Source: Wyeomyia smithii (Eukaryota > Arthropoda > Insecta > Diptera > Culicidae). From it: a stretch of DNA of 64,000 nucleotides. The translations under genes were made by a program, and so were the position numbers. Each line of letters begins with the position of its first letter. Positions within the stretch are counted from its first letter, which is position 1. This document shows, one piece after another, positions 62,869 through 64,000 of the stretch. The stretch is taken from assembly GCF_029784165.1 (NCBI RefSeq), contig NC_073695.1, positions 163,292,022 to 163,356,021 of the forward strand, written 5' to 3'. The notes beneath the pieces are model-generated. The model worked only from the letters and a program-made list of their open reading frames with translations, did no database searches and was not told the origin of the DNA.

Positions 62869-62932
62869 ATATTTCTAGAAAGCGAATTCAAATACACTCA
62901 TATTTCTATAAAATAGTTATGTTATTTTCCTA

Positions 62933-64000
62933 ATCTAAGTACAAGGAGGTCTTTGAATTTTTGTGTTCATTGACCAGTGCTGATTTTGAATGAGAAGGAT
63001 ATTTTTTTCGGTAAGACTCAACAACTTGCAATATGAACTGGAGTTCATCTTCATTATGCGTTAAAACACGGTTATAATCTTTTATAAATTTAACACCACG
63101 CTCTGCGGCGTCGTTTACAACAGAAGTCCGACGCAATCTGGTATTCTTCAATATTTTTCCATTCGGCTGGATCACGATCGAAAAAATCAGTATTGAGTTC
63201 AAAACTCGAAAAAAAAGCTTTTGTTTTATATGAAACAAAATGGGATAAATCACATTCCAGTAACTGTTCAGGATTTGGATGCTTGCGATATTCTACAAAA
63301 GCTACTAAAGGATCCTTCGCTTTCAGTTGCTTAATCATTTTTCGTTTGATTTCGAGCGGGACGTCTGGATCTAAGAAAGCCAATCCAACTAATTCTGGGC
63401 TTAAATACCACAAGTGATTCCTCATCTTTTCAATTATAGCGTTTGAAACGACTTCATCAAATTCGACGTATGCGAATGAATCACGTAGAAAATCCATATC
63501 TTGATTAGGACATTTAATAGCATTCGTGCATCCGAACCAAACCCTAATGTAAAGTTTGACTACAAAAATTGAAATGTCTCGAATGCAATTTAGCTCTTTC
63601 GTGGTCAATTCAAATTGAGATCGAAACAAATACATTTTCAGGCAATAGATGTTTTTTGACATGAATCTCGCGTGTGACGTAGCACCACATGAGTGAAATG
63701 GAGCCGCTTTACCACCAAGAAATGTGAATACCAACTCCAAAAGTTCTTTATAATCGCCACGAATTTGATTGCGTTTGAGCTGGTTTTGACAAAACTGCTT
63801 GATTTGATCGATATCTTCATAGGACATTTTTGAGCGAACTATTGGATCATTGAGGCTGTCAATAAATTGGTTTTGCTCGATTCCAGGCCATGCTTTCGCA
63901 AAACGGTTGAATATCAGGGTTTCGGGACCGCTGCTTTTGCCATATTTCTTCTCGAAAACACTTTTGCATACAATTTCATATATATGATGACGACAAGCAA
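62933..64000 (-). pseudogene. 3' part of an uncharacterised transposase-like gene, frameshifted
   Basis: The open frame enters from beyond the window edge. It reads ACRHHIYEIV, KYGKSSGPETLIFNRF, then from 63827 the stretch ending at 63090, with SCGATSHARFMSKNIYCLKM (about 63645-63705), IFVVKLYIRVWF and NHLWYLSPELVGLAF. After WKNIEEYQIA (about 63140) the frame is lost by a one-base shift and continues in the neighbouring frame with VVNDAAERGVKFIKDYN and DELQFILQVVESYRKKYP, ending at a TAG near 62932. From memory, a family with the same blocks (CRHH, HHARWMAKAIYCLK, LWYLSEEL, VNDxAERxV) occurs in many arthropods and cnidarians, mostly unannotated and in multiple copies. The CRHH (C-x-x-H) and AER glutamate resemble landmarks of RNase H-like transposases such as hAT and P, which is inference. 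No inverted ends are visible because the 5' side is outside the window. Confidence 0.65.

Larger units (their letters stand above)
57596..62880 (-). mobile_element. I-superclade non-LTR retrotransposon B, nearly complete coding region
   Basis: On the minus strand: ORF1 (61638-62868), ORF2 (57964-61645), a 3' UTR (57601-57963) and a T-rich tail on the plus strand (57581-57600, with an interrupting agg). No 5' UTR like that of copy A is present, so the 5' end is truncated close to the ORF1 start, between about 62870 and 62930. Target duplication not found. Divergence from copy A is small, so both are recent. Endonuclease, RT and RNase H in one ORF plus a three-knuckle ORF1 define the I-like group. 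Confidence 0.9.

Overview
The window is a gene-poor, repeat-dense stretch of eukaryotic DNA, almost certainly from a culicine mosquito and most likely Aedes. This rests on AT-rich sequence packed with nested elements, a tRNA-headed SINE resembling Aedes Feilai, an I-superclade non-LTR retrotransposon of a type very abundant in Aedes and Culex, a Ty1/copia element, hAT and TA-target MITEs, and the mosquito-typical tandem families at 52-54 kb. No intact host gene was found. The only host-gene match is an isolated TAF4-like C-terminal fragment near 38.5-38.8 kb (minus strand).

Layout. 0.1-4.7 kb: decayed Ty1/copia element whose probable 3' LTR is split by a 0.8-kb MITE. 4.9-9.05 kb: inverted pair of about 1.3-1.6-kb arms; each arm carries one private MITE and the other arm preserves the empty site. 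9.05-10.67 kb: TA-flanked nonautonomous transposon. 10.8-13.4 kb: transposon with TIRs of about 700 bp around a broken ORF with SDGAASQYKN and FFATSH motifs. 13.6-14.35 kb: repeat copy with a second copy at 39.0-39.5 kb. 14.95-36.3 kb: a very large inverted duplication (arms about 4.4-4.7 kb once later insertions are removed, spacer 2.15 kb). Its left arm alone received a TIR element carrying LINE fragments, a hAT element with an 8-bp target duplication, and a non-LTR element of about 7.3 kb containing an assembly gap and about 4.4 kb of (TAA)n. 36.3-44.8 kb: MITEs, two tRNA-headed SINEs with 12-bp target duplications, the TAF4 fragment and a tandemly duplicated repeat. 44.8-46.8 and 50.8-51.6 kb: a repeat family ending in a CTTTCTCCTAGAAAGG hairpin. 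47.6-49.5 and 55.5-57.4 kb: two nearly identical 1.9-kb elements in opposite orientation, each with its own 23- or 24-bp target duplication and a (TATGC)n tail. 52.2-54.0 kb: tandem arrays. 57.6-62.9 kb: an almost complete non-LTR element (ORF1 plus ORF2 with endonuclease, RT and RNase H), recently inactivated. 62.9-64.0 kb: 3' part of a frameshifted gene of a widespread unnamed family that looks transposase-like.

These parts do not form a pathway. The window is a record of layered insertions, and paired empty and filled sites allow many events to be ordered. The items most worth following are the twin 1.9-kb elements, which look like young nonautonomous retroelements, the two unfamiliar transposase-like genes, and the 21-kb inverted structure with its giant microsatellite.
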